Shown here piece by piece: positions 47,488 through 58,655 of a stretch of 64,000 bases of DNA. The notes beneath the pieces were generated by a model. It did not search any database, was not told where the DNA came from, and was given only the letters and a program-made list of their open reading frames with translations. The translations under genes and the position numbers were made by a program. The stretch comes from Actinokineospora xionganensis (GTDB lineage Bacteria; Actinomycetota; Actinomycetes; Mycobacteriales; Pseudonocardiaceae): NCBI RefSeq assembly GCF_014323725.1, contig NZ_JABVED010000001.1, positions 602,505-666,504 of the forward strand, in the 5' to 3' direction. How positions within the stretch are numbered: the stretch's first letter is position 1; every line of letters starts with the position of its first letter.

Positions 47488-47612
47488 GCGAGTTCCCCAC
47501 GTTCTGGTCGGATTCGGAGACAATCCTACGTGGCCGGACCCGCGGCCCTGTCGCCGCGCATGATCAGCACGGCCGATTTTCCTTCCGAAACCCCCGCACG
47601 TAGCGTGAAGGG

Positions 47613-49298
<1,686 letters not shown>

Positions 49299-49302
49299 CG
49301 GG

Positions 49303-49641
49303 TCACACCAGGACCAGCGAGCCCGCCGCCGGGGCCAGGTACAGCAGCGGGAACGGGACGTGGGCGTACCGGCGCGCCCGGACCACGGTGATCACCGCCC
49401 CGGCGAAGTACAGCACCAACCCGGCGGCCGCGAGCACCCCGACGACCGGCACGAACAGGCCCACCGCCAAGCCCACCGCACCCGCGGCCTTCGCCACCCC
49501 AAGCCACGGCCACCACGACCGCGGCACCCCGTAGGCAACCAAAGACGCCACCGCGAACCCGAGGTTCAGGAAACTCGCGACCGCGGAAAACGCCGCCATG
49601 GCGGCGGCGACCAGGGTGACGACAACGTACGGGGTGGACAT
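49303..49641 (-). CDS. DoxX-like small membrane protein
   Basis: A 112-residue protein of four hydrophobic helices: 5-27, 45-68, 72-92 and a short C-terminal one. LGVAKAAGAVGLAVGLFVPVVGVLAAAGLVLYF is the DoxX-like signature region. Function in this family is mostly unknown. It converges on rnj with 4 bp between stops. Confidence 0.75.
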   Translation of the reverse strand: MSTPYVVVTLVAAAMAAFSAVASFLNLGFAVASLVAYGVPRSWWPWLGVAKAAGAVGLAVGLFVPVVGVLAAAGLVLYFAGAVITVVRARRYAHVPFPLLYLAPAAGSLVLV

Positions 49642-49724
49642 GGGGCTCCTGTCGGTCGCGGATGCCGGGCATCGATCCGTCACTGGACAGACGACACCCG
49701 GCCCCGCCGATGTGACAGAAACCG

Positions 49725-50408
49725 TCACCACTTCTGCAGGATCAACAGGTGGCGCATCGCGTCCTCGCCGAAGCTGCCGCGGCAGTTCACCCCCTGGGTC
49801 TGGAACTCCCCGGCGTTGGGCAGCGCGCCATAGGTCTTCCCGTCGAAGTGGTAGACGACGCTGAAGAACACCTGCGACGCCGAGTCCAGCAACGAACCGT
49901 CCAGCTTGCCCCGGAACGCCGCGGTCCCATCAGCACCGGCCACGAACGACGACGCGTCGGGCGCCTGAGCAGGGTCCACGCTGGGCAGAGCCAGCGTGCG
50001 CTCCACCCCCGGGGCACAACGGGTTCTCCGAGTCGGGCGTCAGCGTGCCCCAGAACACCGAGTACACCCCGCCCGGGACCAGGCCCGTGAAGCCGAGCCG
50101 CACATCGGTGCGCGGCGACCGCCCACCGGAGCTACGCACCACCGACGACGCCGTCGCGGCGGACCACTGGCCCCAGGTCCGCTCCAGCTACACACCGGAG
50201 TTGCTGAACAGCCGGGCCGACGGGTCGGTCTCCGCGGTGGGATTGCGCAGCGTGGAACCGACGATCTCGAACACGTCCCCGCTGAACACCTCCACACCGT
50301 CGGCCGTGTCGGGTCCGGCCGCGCTCGCCGGAGCGACGAACGCAACCGACGCGACAGCCGCCACCAGGACCGCCGCGCCGCGCCACGCCACAAGACGGAT
50401 CTGCTCAT
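49725..50408 (-). pseudogene. multiply disrupted secreted-protein gene
   Basis: The ATG at 50408 has a good site (GAGGAG) and reads MSRSVLWRGAA. A shift within a GGCGCGGCGCGG run is needed to continue as VLVAAVASVAFVAPASA, a clear signal peptide; a GTG start in the second frame is an alternative. That frame runs to LFSNSGV, hits TAG at 50188, and resumes in the same frame as LERTWGQWSAATASSV to ENPLCPG. A further shift at a GGGGG run near 50008 leads to ERTLALPSV through to FGEDAMRHLLILQKW and the stop at 49725. So there is at least one nonsense codon and one frameshift. Family not recognised. Confidence 0.6.
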
Positions 50409-50548
50409 CGTCGTTCTCCTCACGGGGGTCCTGACTGGGGGGCCGAAACCGAACGTCCGACCTCGCGTCCAAGCGAACGCCGCGAGCCCCGCACAAGCCA
50501 TTGCCAGGCGCTTATGGATCGGTTACCGAACCCTTAAGCAGGCAAAAT

Positions 50549-50577
50549 GGGGCCGGCGACACCACGTCGCCGGCCCC
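50549..50577 (-). terminator. rho-independent terminator of the GH101 gene
   Basis: GGGGCCGGCGAC and GTCGCCGGCCCC form a perfect 12-bp stem with a 5-nt loop, 16 bp past the GH101 stop. On the minus strand it is followed by ATTTTG, giving a U-rich tail. Confidence 0.85.
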
Positions 50578-50593
50578 CACCAGTCAAGGAAAC

Positions 50594-53500
50594 TCAGCCG
50601 CAGAGGAACCGGGCGGAACCCCAGTCGGCGTGGTCGTTGCCCACACCGTCACCACCGTCGGACACCACCAACCGGACCTCCTGCGCCCCGCCGATGTCCG
50701 CCGCCAGCGAGAACGTCGCCGTGTCCGGCCGCATCACCGGCGACTGAGCCACCTGCCTGCCGTCCGCCAACACCGTGAACTGCACCGACCCGCGGCTCGC
50801 CTGCCTGTCATCCACACCGACCTGCGCGGTGAACGACGCGCAGTTGCCGCCCAGGTAGTAGACGACGGTGCTCGGCGCGTGCGTGCCCAACCCCTTCTCG
50901 TGCACGACCCCGTTCAACGTGATCGGACCACCGTCACCGGCACCCGACTCCCCGTTGGACCGGTCCCGCTCGACCGGGCCCCACCCGTTGCTCGCCGAGA
51001 GCCACCCATGGTCGCCGGCCCACACGTCCACCGTCGGCGGCGCGGGCACCGTCTCGATCCGCAGCACGTTCGTCACCGCCCGCGGACCGTCCTTCACCTC
51101 GTAGGCGGTGTTCGCGACCACGTCGTACACCGCGGTCGCCGCGTCAGCGGGCGGTGTGACCGCCCACTGCGTACTCACCGACGCACCCGACGCCACCGAC
51201 TCGAACACCGCCGGACCCGTCGCCGCGACCTGCCAACCCTGCGGCACCGTCAACGCCATCGACACCCCGGTCGCCGCGCCCGACTCACCGTTGCGGAACG
51301 TCGTCGTCACCGTGTTCGCCTTGCCCGGCAGCAACTTCTGCGTCGCCGAGGCGACATCCACGCTGCCGCACGCGTCCGCACTGTCCGCCTTCCCGAGGTC
51401 CTCCACCGCGAAGTCGTCCAACGCGAACTCGACCTGGTCACCGTTGGGACCCAGCCGCTTGAGGCCCACCCAGTAGTCACCGCACGCGCCCGCCACAAAC
51501 TCCTGCACATGCCGGGCCGCGGTCGTCTGCTTCCCGAACGGGGTCGTCCCGACCTCCTTGGTGCCCGCGGGACCGTCCACACCGAGCGTCCACCCGTACG
51601 CGCCCGCCATGGCGTTCTCGTAGTCGAAGCTCACCCGGTACCGGTGACCCGGCAGGAACCGCACCGTCGCAGGGGTGGTCCGGTAGCTGATCCCATGGTC
51701 GTACTCATACGACTTCAGGCTCCACTTCCCCGAGATCACATCGTCGATCACCTTCCCGTTCCACCCGCGCTGCGTGAACGGCGCGTGCAGCTCCGACAGG
51801 TGCGTGTTCGCATCCCCGATCGGCAGCACACCCCGGTAGAACGGACCCCAACCCGCGTCGACGTCCTCGAAGTCCCACGACGTCACCCGACCCGGCGCCG
51901 CGGGCCGCTTCATCGCCACGACCCGCGCGTTGTCGAACCTCACCACACCCTGCCCGGGCGCCACCCGCAGCGACAACGTCACCGCGCCACCGACCCGCAC
52001 GTCGAAGAACACGCGCACCCGCTGGAACCGCGTCTGGAGCTTCTCATCCGACGCCGTGGTGTTCACCAACGTGGAACGGTCCACAAACGTCGACTCCGGG
52101 GCACCCGACCGCGGATTCACCCCGACGAACACCGGGCGGGTCCGCCCCTGCTCCACCTCGACATCGACCGACGCCGCATAGCTGCCCGGCGCGAGACCCG
52201 CGAGGTCCTGGCTGATCACCGTGTTGCCGTGCCCGGACACGACAGCCTCGTACTGCCCGCGCGCGTTGCGCTCCACCTTCGCCGCACCCGGGTCGCCCGC
52301 GACCTGCCACGCCCGGAAGTCGCCGTAGTTGAACCCGGGGTCGCGCAGCGGGCCACCCTCGCCGTACCGCACATCAGGGACAGCCACCGCTGAACCCGAC
52401 TCCAGCACATACGCCGTGTTCGGCTCCGCGGTCAGCCTCACCTGACCACCCTCCACCGCCACCGTGCCCGCCGAGACCCGACCCGTGTCCGTCAGCTTCG
52501 ACACCGTCAGCGAAGCGGCACCAGTGAACGGCGCCGGGACCTGCCACGTGCTCTGACCACCCTTGGCGTTGTAGTGGTACAGCTTGTCCGGCGCCGCCGG
52601 GTTCCACGGCAACAGGTACGCGTCACCATCGGCGACCTTCGCCGAACCCGCGAAGATCTTCCGGTCCGCCGCCGACGTGCCCGTCACCCGCACACCCTTG
52701 TCCAGCACGATCTCCTCGGCACCCCACCGCTGGATCGGGAAGTGCTGCAGGAACTTCACCGGCAGGTTGTTGCCGAACACGTTGCGGGAGAACGCGCCGT
52801 AGTCCACCTCGCCGGTCCAGCCCTCGAACTCCACGATCTGCGCGCTGCCCAGCAGCGGGTTCGAGATGTACACATCACGGCGGTGGTTATCGACGAACCG
52901 CATGATCTGCGAGTTGACGCCCTTGAAATCGGCGCCGCCGTAGTCGATGTCGGCCGACCAGTGCGTCCACAGGGAATCCCGCACGAACCGGTGCGACCAC
53001 TCCGTGCCGGTCTCCCAGCCCAGGGCCCGAACCTCCCGGGCGAGCCGGTCCGCCGTCCAGCCCGACTCCCGGAACACGTCCCAGTACAGGAAGTCCAGCT
53101 TCCCGCCGGTCTCCTCGGCCAACTGCCTGAGCCGCTTCTGGATGTCGCCGCTGATCAGGTCCCGACGCTGATCGATCCGGTAGGACTGGTCCATCCAGGC
53201 CCACTGCTCGTTGTTCTTGTCGACCAGCGTCTCGGAGAACGACCGCGCCTCCGGGTACGACTCCGTCGCGTTGACGTGCACCCCGAAGTCCGCGTTGTAC
53301 ACCGAGCCCTTGTCCAGCAACGTCTTCAGGTCGGCCAGACCACCGGCTCGGGTGTTGTAGTTGCCGCCGTAGTCCGGGTGCGCCGCGTCATGGCCCTCCG
53401 ACTGGTAGCCCTTGAGAATCGCCAGCTGACCGAGCCCATCGGTGGCCAGGCTGATCCGCTTCGTCTCGTCGAGGGTCTTCGCGAACGGGTTGGTCGCCAT

Positions 53501-54439
53501 CGACGCGATGTTGAACGGGATCCGCTGCACCACCCGATCGGCGACCTTCTCACCACCCTTGGGCGCGTAGGCGATCTCGCGCAGCGACAACGCCGCGTCC
53601 TGCCAGTCCACCACGTTGTCACCATTGCGTTCCGGGGTGACCGCGATCTTCACCTCCGGCAGCGGCTCGGTGTCCGCCGCCGCCGCACCCGCGGCCCGGT
53701 ACGTCCACTGCCCACTCCACACCCCGACCACCGTGTCGGCGCCGGACTTGCGGGCCTGCCGCCAGAAATGCGCGTTGTCGTTCACCGTCGGCCCAGCGGG
53801 CTTGTCATAGACCGAGTTGGTCTCCAACGCCGCGGCCAGCTTTCCCGTGGACACCAACGTGAAGTACGAGCCGATCGGCGCCGCGTCCGCGGGCGTGGCC
53901 GGGGTGACACCGTAGATCGTGTCCCCGCGCCGGTTGATCGACAGGTCGACCTTCGCCGCCGCGACCTGCGCACCCGGGTCCGTGCCGCGCACCGACACCA
54001 AGTCGTGGTCGGGAATCTCGATCGTGTGGACCCGCGACGCCTCGGTGTCGCGCACCGCGTCGATCCGGAACGTCGTCACCCGGCGGTCAACCGACAGGCT
54101 CGCGTCCAGCCGAACACCGGGCAGCTGCGGGAACGTCAACCGATAGGACACCTTGCGACCATCGGAGACCGGGACGCCGTCCAGCTTCGGCTGCTGGGCC
54201 TTCCCGTCGATCACCACACTGGTCACCGCCTCGGCACGCCCGGACAGGGTCGCGCCCGAAGCGTTGTCGGCATAGGAGATCACCCGCGGGAAATCGGCCG
54301 CGACGGTGACCGTGAGCTCAGCGGAACGAACAGTGAGCGACGCGGGCTGGGCGCCCGCGACGGGAACTGCGATCAGACCCGCGCCTAACGCGAGAACTGC
54401 CGCGGCGGCGACGCGCGCCTGCCGGTGGGGAAGGGGCAC
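50594..54439 (-). CDS. secreted endo-alpha-N-acetylgalactosaminidase (GH101)
   Basis: 1281 residues from GTG 54439 (GTAGGAG upstream) with a Sec signal (ARVAAAAVLALGAGLIAVPVAGA). The GH101 TIM barrel spans about 300-650. KLDFLYWDVFRESGW carries the nucleophile-position Asp454, and GWETGTEWSHRF carries the acid/base-position Glu480, by analogy with Streptococcus GH101. Beta-sandwich carbohydrate-binding parts follow (about 700-1000), then a NEW3-like domain (LPGKANTVTTTFRNGES) and a C-terminal NPCBM-type domain. It would release core-1 Gal-GalNAc disaccharide from mucin-type O-glycoproteins. It is divergent from a ROK regulator. Confidence 0.88.
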   Translation of the reverse strand: MPLPHRQARVAAAAVLALGAGLIAVPVAGAQPASLTVRSAELTVTVAADFPRVISYADNASGATLSGRAEAVTSVVIDGKAQQPKLDGVPVSDGRKVSYRLTFPQLPGVRLDASLSVDRRVTTFRIDAVRDTEASRVHTIEIPDHDLVSVRGTDPGAQVAAAKVDLSINRRGDTIYGVTPATPADAAPIGSYFTLVSTGKLAAALETNSVYDKPAGPTVNDNAHFWRQARKSGADTVVGVWSGQWTYRAAGAAAADTEPLPEVKIAVTPERNGDNVVDWQDAALSLREIAYAPKGGEKVADRVVQRIPFNIASMATNPFAKTLDETKRISLATDGLGQLAILKGYQSEGHDAAHPDYGGNYNTRAGGLADLKTLLDKGSVYNADFGVHVNATESYPEARSFSETLVDKNNEQWAWMDQSYRIDQRRDLISGDIQKRLRQLAEETGGKLDFLYWDVFRESGWTADRLAREVRALGWETGTEWSHRFVRDSLWTHWSADIDYGGADFKGVNSQIMRFVDNHRRDVYISNPLLGSAQIVEFEGWTGEVDYGAFSRNVFGNNLPVKFLQHFPIQRWGAEEIVLDKGVRVTGTSAADRKIFAGSAKVADGDAYLLPWNPAAPDKLYHYNAKGGQSTWQVPAPFTGAASLTVSKLTDTGRVSAGTVAVEGGQVRLTAEPNTAYVLESGSAVAVPDVRYGEGGPLRDPGFNYGDFRAWQVAGDPGAAKVERNARGQYEAVVSGHGNTVISQDLAGLAPGSYAASVDVEVEQGRTRPVFVGVNPRSGAPESTFVDRSTLVNTTASDEKLQTRFQRVRVFFDVRVGGAVTLSLRVAPGQGVVRFDNARVVAMKRPAAPGRVTSWDFEDVDAGWGPFYRGVLPIGDANTHLSELHAPFTQRGWNGKVIDDVISGKWSLKSYEYDHGISYRTTPATVRFLPGHRYRVSFDYENAMAGAYGWTLGVDGPAGTKEVGTTPFGKQTTAARHVQEFVAGACGDYWVGLKRLGPNGDQVEFALDDFAVEDLGKADSADACGSVDVASATQKLLPGKANTVTTTFRNGESGAATGVSMALTVPQGWQVAATGPAVFESVASGASVSTQWAVTPPADAATAVYDVVANTAYEVKDGPRAVTNVLRIETVPAPPTVDVWAGDHGWLSASNGWGPVERDRSNGESGAGDGGPITLNGVVHEKGLGTHAPSTVVYYLGGNCASFTAQVGVDDRQASRGSVQFTVLADGRQVAQSPVMRPDTATFSLAADIGGAQEVRLVVSDGGDGVGNDHADWGSARFLCG

Positions 54440-54475
54440 TGGCTACTCCTACAAGAGTGAGAGCTGTGGGCCCAC

Positions 54476-54504
54476 TTTTTAGCGCGCAAACCAACATGAG
54501 TCAA
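54476..54504 (-). promoter_or_regulatory. promoter of the GH101 gene
   Basis: On the minus strand TTGACT (54499-54504) and TAAAAA (54476-54481) are separated by 17 bp, close to the vegetative consensus. The start codon is 36 bp further on. Confidence 0.65.
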
Positions 54505-54529
54505 CACTCAAGCGTTCTACCAGCGCTGA

Positions 54530-54535
54530 TATAGT
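54530..54535 (+). promoter_or_regulatory. -10 element of the ROK regulator gene
   Basis: TATAGT lies 72 bp upstream of the ROK start; the -35 at correct spacing is poor. The two divergent promoters are about 30 bp apart, so one bound regulator could control both. Confidence 0.4.
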
Positions 54536-54606
54536 TAACGCACAATCCTAAAGCCGCCACGATCATGGGCCGTAAACTCGGCGGCGCCCACCGCGGAGGG
54601 AGTCCG

Positions 54607-55839
54607 ATGCTGGAACACCCGGCGACGCCCGCCGAGAAGTCGGCCGACCAGTCCGACATGCGCAGGCACAACCTCTCCCTCGTGCTGCGCTCCCTGCGCG
54701 ACGGCGGACCCAACACCCGTGCCAGGATCGCCGACGAGACCGGCCTCACCAAAGCCGCCATGTCCAGCCTCGTCGCCGACCTCGTCGACCGCGGCCTCGT
54801 CCGCGAAGGCCAGTACCAGCAGACCGGCTACACCGGCCGACCCGGCCGCGCGTACCAAGTGGACGGACACGTCTACGGGATCGGCGTCGAGATCAACGTC
54901 GACTACGTCAGCACCGTCGCCCTCGACCTCGCGGGCGAGGTCCGCGACAGCCGCCGAGTCTCCTTGGACGCCAAGGCGACCACCCCCGACGACGTCCTCG
55001 ACACCGTCGCCGGACTGCTCCGCCACACGCTGCGCGCCACCGCCCTGCGCGGCTGCCGACCGGTCGGCATCACCGTCGCCGCACCCGGCGTCGTCCACCA
55101 CGCCCAAGGCGTCGTCCAGTACGCCTCAAACCTCGGCTGGCACGACGTCCCCGTCACCGCCGGACTGACCAAACGGCTGCGCGGGCACCGCATCCCCATC
55201 CACGTCGACAACGACGTCAAACTCTCCGCCGTCGCCGAATGGGCCAGCGGCGTCGCCGCGGGCACCCCCGACCTCGCCTACCTCTCCGGCGAGACCGGCG
55301 TCGGCGCCGGCTTCCTCTCCGAGGGCCGGATCGTGCGCGGGACCCGAGGCTTCTCCGGCGAGATTGGGCACCTCCCCCTCGACCCCGACCTACGCGAATG
55401 CACCTGCGGGCGCCGCGGCTGCTGGGAAACCATCGTCAGCCTCACCCATCTCCTGAGCCTCGCCGCCGACCCCGGCGACGAAGTCCACGACCCCCACCGC
55501 GACATCGACGAGCGCCTCACCGAACTACGCCGCCGCGCCGAACACGGCGACCGCCGCACCCTCGACGCCCTCGACACCATCGCCGCCAACCTCGGCCTTG
55601 GCGCCTCCGTCCTGATCAACATGGTCAACCCGGCGGTGCTCGTCCTCGGCGGCTACTTCGCCGCACTCGGCGACTTCCTCCTCGACGGCGTCACCCGCGA
55701 AGTCGGCGCCCGCGTCGTCGCCCCCGAACTCGGCGGCTGCCGCATCGAACTGTCCACCCTCGGCTTCGCCGCCGCCTGCCGCGGCGGCGCCCACGTCGCC
55801 CTCGAACGCGTCCTCACCGATCCCACCCTGGTGGGCTGA
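54607..55839 (+). CDS. ROK-family (NagC/XylR-type) transcriptional repressor
   Basis: 410 residues from ATG 54607 (GGAGGG upstream), preferred over an in-frame ATG at 54565. The N-terminal winged helix (DMRRHNLSLVLRSLRDGGPNTRARIADETGLTKAAMSSLVADLVDRGLV) precedes a ROK sugar-binding domain with DNDVKLSAVAEW and GTRGFSGEIGHLPL. A zinc motif follows: CTCGRRGCWE. It is divergent from GH101, so it probably represses that gene and is relieved by an amino sugar or Gal-GalNAc-derived ligand. Confidence 0.88.
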   Translation: MLEHPATPAEKSADQSDMRRHNLSLVLRSLRDGGPNTRARIADETGLTKAAMSSLVADLVDRGLVREGQYQQTGYTGRPGRAYQVDGHVYGIGVEINVDYVSTVALDLAGEVRDSRRVSLDAKATTPDDVLDTVAGLLRHTLRATALRGCRPVGITVAAPGVVHHAQGVVQYASNLGWHDVPVTAGLTKRLRGHRIPIHVDNDVKLSAVAEWASGVAAGTPDLAYLSGETGVGAGFLSEGRIVRGTRGFSGEIGHLPLDPDLRECTCGRRGCWETIVSLTHLLSLAADPGDEVHDPHRDIDERLTELRRRAEHGDRRTLDALDTIAANLGLGASVLINMVNPAVLVLGGYFAALGDFLLDGVTREVGARVVAPELGGCRIELSTLGFAAACRGGAHVALERVLTDPTLVG

Positions 55840-55883
55840 TCCCCGCGATACGGTTGCCGCCGGACAACTGGGGAGGACCTCCG

Positions 55884-56708
55884 ATGCGCGTCGACGCGAC
55901 CAACACCGAGCAGTTGACCGCCTGGGACGGCGACCAAGGCGCGTTCTGGGCCAAGTGGGCCGACCGATTCGACGACGGCGTCGCCGCCTACCGCGATCAC
56001 CTCTTCACCGCCGCCGCGATCAAGCCCACCGACACCGTCCTCGACCTCGGCTGCGGCACCGGCCAAACCACCCGCGACGCCGCCCGGCTCGCCACCGAGG
56101 GATCGGCGCTGGGCGTCGATCTCTCCTCCCCCATGCTCGACCTCGCCCGCACCCGGGCCGAACACCTCGCGAACGCGACGTTCCAGCAGACCGACGCCCA
56201 GATCCACCCGTTCCCACCGGAGTCCTTCGACCTCGCCCTGAGCCGCCATGGCGCCATGTTCTTCGGCGACCCACCCGCCGCGTTCGCCAACCTCGCCCGA
56301 GCCCTGCGCCCCACCGGCCGACTGGTGCTCCTGACCTGGCAGCCCGCCGACCGCAACGAGTGGATCAGCACGTTCCGCGCCCTCTTCACCGGCCCCGACC
56401 AGCCCGCGCCGAAGTCACCACCCCCGTTCTCACTGAGCGACCCGGACCACGTGCGAACCCTGCTCACCGCGGCCGGATTCGCCGACGTGGGACTGCAGGG
56501 CCTTGAGGAACCCATGTACTTCGGCCGCGACGTCGACGACGCCTGCGAATTCCTCAGCGCCCAGTTCAGCTGGGCCCTGCGCCCCCTCGACGCCGACACC
56601 CGCACCCGCGTCCTCGACACCCTCCGCGCGAACCTGGCCGAACACCTGACACCGCACGGCATCCAGTACCGCTCCGCCGCCTGGCTCATCACCGCCCAGC
56701 GCGCCTGA
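55884..56708 (+). CDS. class I SAM-dependent methyltransferase
   Basis: A 274-residue UbiE/Methyltransf_11-type protein. FWAKWADRFDD near the start is the usual lead-in, VLDLGCGTGQTTRDAA is motif I, ALGVDLSSPMLDLAR is motif II, and FDLALSRHGAMFFGDPPAAFANLARALRPTGRLVLL covers the later motifs. ATG has GGGAGGACCTCC upstream. It follows the ROK gene by 44 bp, but no functional link is evident. Confidence 0.82.
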   Translation: MRVDATNTEQLTAWDGDQGAFWAKWADRFDDGVAAYRDHLFTAAAIKPTDTVLDLGCGTGQTTRDAARLATEGSALGVDLSSPMLDLARTRAEHLANATFQQTDAQIHPFPPESFDLALSRHGAMFFGDPPAAFANLARALRPTGRLVLLTWQPADRNEWISTFRALFTGPDQPAPKSPPPFSLSDPDHVRTLLTAAGFADVGLQGLEEPMYFGRDVDDACEFLSAQFSWALRPLDADTRTRVLDTLRANLAEHLTPHGIQYRSAAWLITAQRA

Positions 56709-56959
56709 GGCTCCACACCGCAACCGTTCCCCTGCGGGCACCAGCAAGAATCGCCCCTCGTCATAAGGGCGCCCCGCTTGTCAGGAGGGCCGCGCCGCTC
56801 GACCAGAAGGCCCCCCACGTCTTGGCGCTTTTGTCTTTGACATGAGACCGGACTCCGCCTTCTGGCGGCTCCATCGGATATCTTGATAGTTGATAATGGA
56901 TAGTAAGGTTGGCGATTCGGATGATGTTGAGCAGGGGAGAGGCGAGGCGGAGGCCATGG
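56709..56959. other. intergenic stretch, AT-rich near its end
   Basis: About 250 bp with no gene. The segment 56876-56910 is unusually AT-rich for this genome, with TTGATA, GATAAT and GATAGT repeats. It probably contains the promoter of the small protein gene downstream, but I could not assign a consistent -35/-10 pair. Confidence 0.4.
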
Positions 56960-57331
56960 ATGGGGACCGCGGTGTTCGGGCCCGGCGGTGAGCGGGTGGT
57001 GGCGATGACCCTGGTCTCATACCCCGGCCAGGGGCGCGGTGACTCCGACCTCGATGGCGAAGCGGTGGTGTGCGGCCCGGCGGGCACGATGCGGTACCGG
57101 GTCTACGGCTACGCGGCCGACCGTTCCGGCAGCAGGCTGACTCTTGACCTGGACGAGGAGACGCAGAGTGAAGGCATCTACCTCGGCACGGCGAAGGGTC
57201 GTTGGGACGGCGCGGACCTGCGCCTGTTCGGGCCGGGCGGCGTCTCCGATTCGGCCGTGCCCGACCCGCCACCGGTCACGGTGACACTGCGCCGGACGGT
57301 CGACGAGGCGGTGGCGGGAGCCTGCGGGTAG
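56960..57331 (+). CDS. small hypothetical protein
   Basis: 123 residues from ATG 56960, preceded by GGCGGAGG; an ATG at 56921 is possible. The sequence is soluble and beta-rich (VVAMTLVSYPGQG...GTMRYRVYGYAADRSGSRLTLDLDEE...GIYLGTAKGRWDGADLRLFG), without signal peptide, cysteines pattern or recognised motif. Codon usage and third-position GC look like a real gene. Family not recognised. Confidence 0.5.
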   Translation: MGTAVFGPGGERVVAMTLVSYPGQGRGDSDLDGEAVVCGPAGTMRYRVYGYAADRSGSRLTLDLDEETQSEGIYLGTAKGRWDGADLRLFGPGGVSDSAVPDPPPVTVTLRRTVDEAVAGACG

Positions 57332-57338
57332 GCGATGG

Positions 57339-57713
57339 TCAGTTGTTGGGCGCGGAGGTGGAGAGGAGGTCTTCGCGGTAGTCGGCGGGCAGGCGGGCGG
57401 CCAGGTCGTCGAAGTCGCCCTCGCTCACACCCGACTTCAACGCGGCGATGACCGCGCGGGCGTGTTCACGCGCGGGTCCTTGCGCGGAAGTCTCCCCCTC
57501 CGCCTCGGCCACTCGGCGGTAGAACTCCTCCAGGCCGAACTCCTCGCCCTGGGTCACGCTCGGAAGCGCCTCGGCGATGCCCGCGGGCACGTCGCCGCCC
57601 TTGAGCCGGCACGCGAGCACCTCCAGGGTGGCGTGCGTGGCGACGTCGGCCTGGTCGGACTCGGCAAGGTCTCCCCCGGCGCGGACCGCGGCCAGGATCT
57701 CGTGCTCCTTCAT
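57339..57713 (-). CDS. DUF2267-like protein
   Basis: A 124-residue helical protein. The pattern ATHATLEVLACRLKGGDVPAGIAEALPSVTQGE, then GLEEFYRRVAE, and EHARAVIAALKSGVSEGDFDDLAARLPADYREDL is that of the DUF2267 family, a two-repeat helical domain of unknown function, often stress-associated in actinobacteria. Convergent with the small protein at 56960-57331, with 7 bp between stops. Confidence 0.75.
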   Translation of the reverse strand: MKEHEILAAVRAGGDLAESDQADVATHATLEVLACRLKGGDVPAGIAEALPSVTQGEEFGLEEFYRRVAEAEGETSAQGPAREHARAVIAALKSGVSEGDFDDLAARLPADYREDLLSTSAPNN

Positions 57714-57791
57714 GGCACCTCCAACTGTCGTCGACTCCCCCTCCCCCGGCCTACCCGCACGGCCCGGGTCCTACACCGGCAGGATGGGACA

Positions 57792-58541
57792 GTGGACCTA
57801 TCGGATGGATGCGGGCACTGCAACGCCCCGGAAGACCTGGTGACCCTCGCGGGCGACCCGGCCGCTGTGCCTGACGACCTGGTCACCAGGTTCGCGTGCG
57901 ACACAGTCGACCATTGGTCCAGCGAGCAGTGGCGTTACCTGACGCGGCGGTTCGCACCTCGTATCGCCGCGCTGGTGCGGGCACAAAAGGTCGATCCTGG
58001 GCTGGCCTTGCGGACCTTGGGCCAGTGGTACGGCGATTTGTCGAGCTGGCCCTCTGACGAGCGCGAAGCCACCGAGGACGCCCTGGCCGCGGTGCTGGAG
58101 CACGCCCTGGAGCGCTGGGATCCATGGCAGCTCGTGAAGCTGCTCGGCGGCTTGGCCAGCGTGTACGACGACCTCCGGCCCTGGCTGGCCCGCCTCGACG
58201 CCGCCGCCGGACCGGGCGCGGAGGGCGGCGTCATCCGGCTCGCGTGCCACTGGGCGACGGACCTGCTGTGGGGCGACAGCGACTGGTTCGGCTGGTGGTA
58301 CACCGACGACCCGGTGACACCGGTCCGCGAGTGGACCCTCGCGGCGAGGAGCAGAGTCGCCCGGTTCGCCGAAGCCCACCCTGAGTGCAAGACCGCCCGC
58401 GACGCCCTGATCGCCTACGACTGCCTGGACCGCGACGAACGCAGCCCCTGGGTGTACCCCAGAAAGGGCTGGGATCGATGGACGCAGTGGGGGCACCCCG
58501 GCGGCTTCGGTTGGCTCACGCCCAGCGACAGGGCCGCCTGA
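57792..58541 (+). CDS. hypothetical soluble protein
   Basis: 249 residues from GTG 57792 with AGGATGGGA upstream. It begins VDLSDGCGHCNAPEDLVTLAGDP, where the C-G-H-C pair could bind a metal, and continues as a helical protein rich in Trp (HWSSEQWRYLTRRFAPRIAALV; DWFGWWYTDD; GWDRWTQWGHPGGFGW). No known domain was recognised. Third-position GC supports coding. It is divergent from the DUF2267 gene. Confidence 0.6.
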   Translation: MDLSDGCGHCNAPEDLVTLAGDPAAVPDDLVTRFACDTVDHWSSEQWRYLTRRFAPRIAALVRAQKVDPGLALRTLGQWYGDLSSWPSDEREATEDALAAVLEHALERWDPWQLVKLLGGLASVYDDLRPWLARLDAAAGPGAEGGVIRLACHWATDLLWGDSDWFGWWYTDDPVTPVREWTLAARSRVARFAEAHPECKTARDALIAYDCLDRDERSPWVYPRKGWDRWTQWGHPGGFGWLTPSDRAA

Positions 58542-58598
58542 CCGAAGCGGATCCGCGCCTTCCGTCCACAGTGCCGCTGAGGGCGCCACGCACGACAG

Positions 58599-58634
58599 CG
58601 GTGGCGGATGGGCCAGACCCCATCCGCCACCGCG
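58599..58634. terminator. long perfect hairpin between convergent genes
   Basis: GCGGTGGCGGATGGG and CCCATCCGCCACCGC form a perfect 15-bp stem with a 6-nt loop. It lies between the stops of the hypothetical protein (58541, plus) and the subtilase (58656, minus), so it probably terminates both. Confidence 0.75.
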
Positions 58635-58655
58635 TGCCTACTGACGCTGATCAGG

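Noticed and set aside
50501-54388. Long plus-strand open frames (630 and 604 codons) opposite the GH101 gene
   Set aside because: Shadows of high-GC codon usage; the translations are His/Arg/Pro-rich without domains, while the minus strand reads as one intact 1281-residue enzyme.
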